This document shows positions 63,888 to 64,000 of a stretch of 64,000 nt of DNA, in pieces. Below the pieces are notes generated by a model that saw only the letters and a program-made list of their open reading frames with translations, was not told where the DNA came from and made no database searches. The translations under genes were made by a program, and so were the position numbers. The DNA is from Microbacterium sp. RU33B (GTDB lineage Bacteria; Actinomycetota; Actinomycetes; Actinomycetales; Microbacteriaceae): positions 1,488,001 to 1,552,000 of the forward strand of contig NZ_FTPO01000001.1 of the NCBI RefSeq assembly GCF_900155915.1. Direction: 5' to 3'. Position 1 is the first letter of the stretch, and each line of letters begins with the position of its first letter.

Positions 63888-64000
63888 GCTACTCCGAGCG
63901 CACGGGCGATCACGAGCAGCTGCACTTCGCTCGTCCCCTCGCCGATCTCGAGGATCTTCGAGTCGCGGTAGTGACGGGCGACGGGGTACTCGTTCATGAA
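63884..64000 (-). CDS. Acyl-CoA dehydrogenase, C-terminal end (partial)
   Basis: Only the last 38 codons are present, read leftward: [18 protein letters not shown] then [20 protein letters not shown] and stop. YPVxRxxRDxKILxIxEGTSEVQ is the conserved C-terminal segment of acyl-CoA dehydrogenases. The gene enters from the right edge and is the first visible gene of the MaoC-CitE module. Substrate class cannot be told from this fragment. Confidence 0.9.
   Translation of the reverse strand, partial: FMNEYPVARHYRDSKILEIGEGTSEVQLLVIARALGVA

Overview
The window is a contiguous piece of chromosome from a high-GC Gram-positive actinobacterium, most likely a Microbacteriaceae member close to Microbacterium. 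The evidence is the very GC-rich codon use, the frequent GTG starts, a complete actinobacterial gene order (trpCBA-lgt-gltBD-pyk; ANTAR regulator next to polA; pafB-pafC-tatA-tatC-helY), an RbpA homologue, and -10 hexamers of the TANNNT type sitting only 6-7 bases before many start codons. There are no rRNA genes, transposases, phage genes or CRISPR arrays. Gene density is high and the longest stretch without a gene is about 190 bases.

Layout. 1-10.8 kb: the end of trpC, then trpB, trpA, lgt, the glutamate synthase pair gltB-gltD, and pyk, all rightward. 10.8-17 kb: a small membrane protein, tRNA-Leu(CAA), a PdtaR-like antiterminator response regulator, a hotdog thioesterase, polA and a DUF885 peptidase-like protein. 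17-28 kb: accessory metabolism and regulation, including a flavin oxidoreductase, a Tat-exported phosphoesterase with a lipoprotein and membrane partner, two MFS transporters, an SGNH hydrolase, a RibD-type reductase, an autoregulated ArsR-SRPBCC pair and a CNNM/CorC-type protein. 28-33 kb: a TerC metal transporter behind a yybP-ykoY (manganese) riboswitch, an aminotransferase abutting the remnant of an XRE-cupin regulator, and a leftward three-gene molybdopterin/flavin redox operon.

33-48 kb: HdeD-like protein, S9 peptidase with an SDR protein, an NfeD-SPFH-GDPD operon, rbpA, lnt, and the leftward pafB, pafC, tatA, tatC, helY block. 47-54 kb: a lipoprotein FKBP isomerase, tRNA m1A58 methyltransferase, HAD phosphatase, PAC2 protein, UppP, an M20 peptidase, tRNA-Leu(GAG) and a VIT1-type transporter. 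54-64 kb: an XRE-cupin regulator divergent from a fused dithiol oxidoreductase-methyltransferase, an XPB-like helicase, a second SGNH hydrolase, a SpoU methyltransferase, a sirtuin, a histidine phosphatase, and a leftward acyl-CoA dehydrogenase-MaoC-CitE module cut by the window edge.

Most genes are core housekeeping functions. The points most worth following are regulatory and architectural: a promoter nested in the pyk terminator hairpin, a LacI-type operator at the pyk start site, many apparently leaderless genes (three of the -10 elements reuse an upstream TAG stop codon), the riboswitch in front of terC, the truncated XRE-cupin gene, the uncharacterised redox operon, and the oxidoreductase-methyltransferase fusion.
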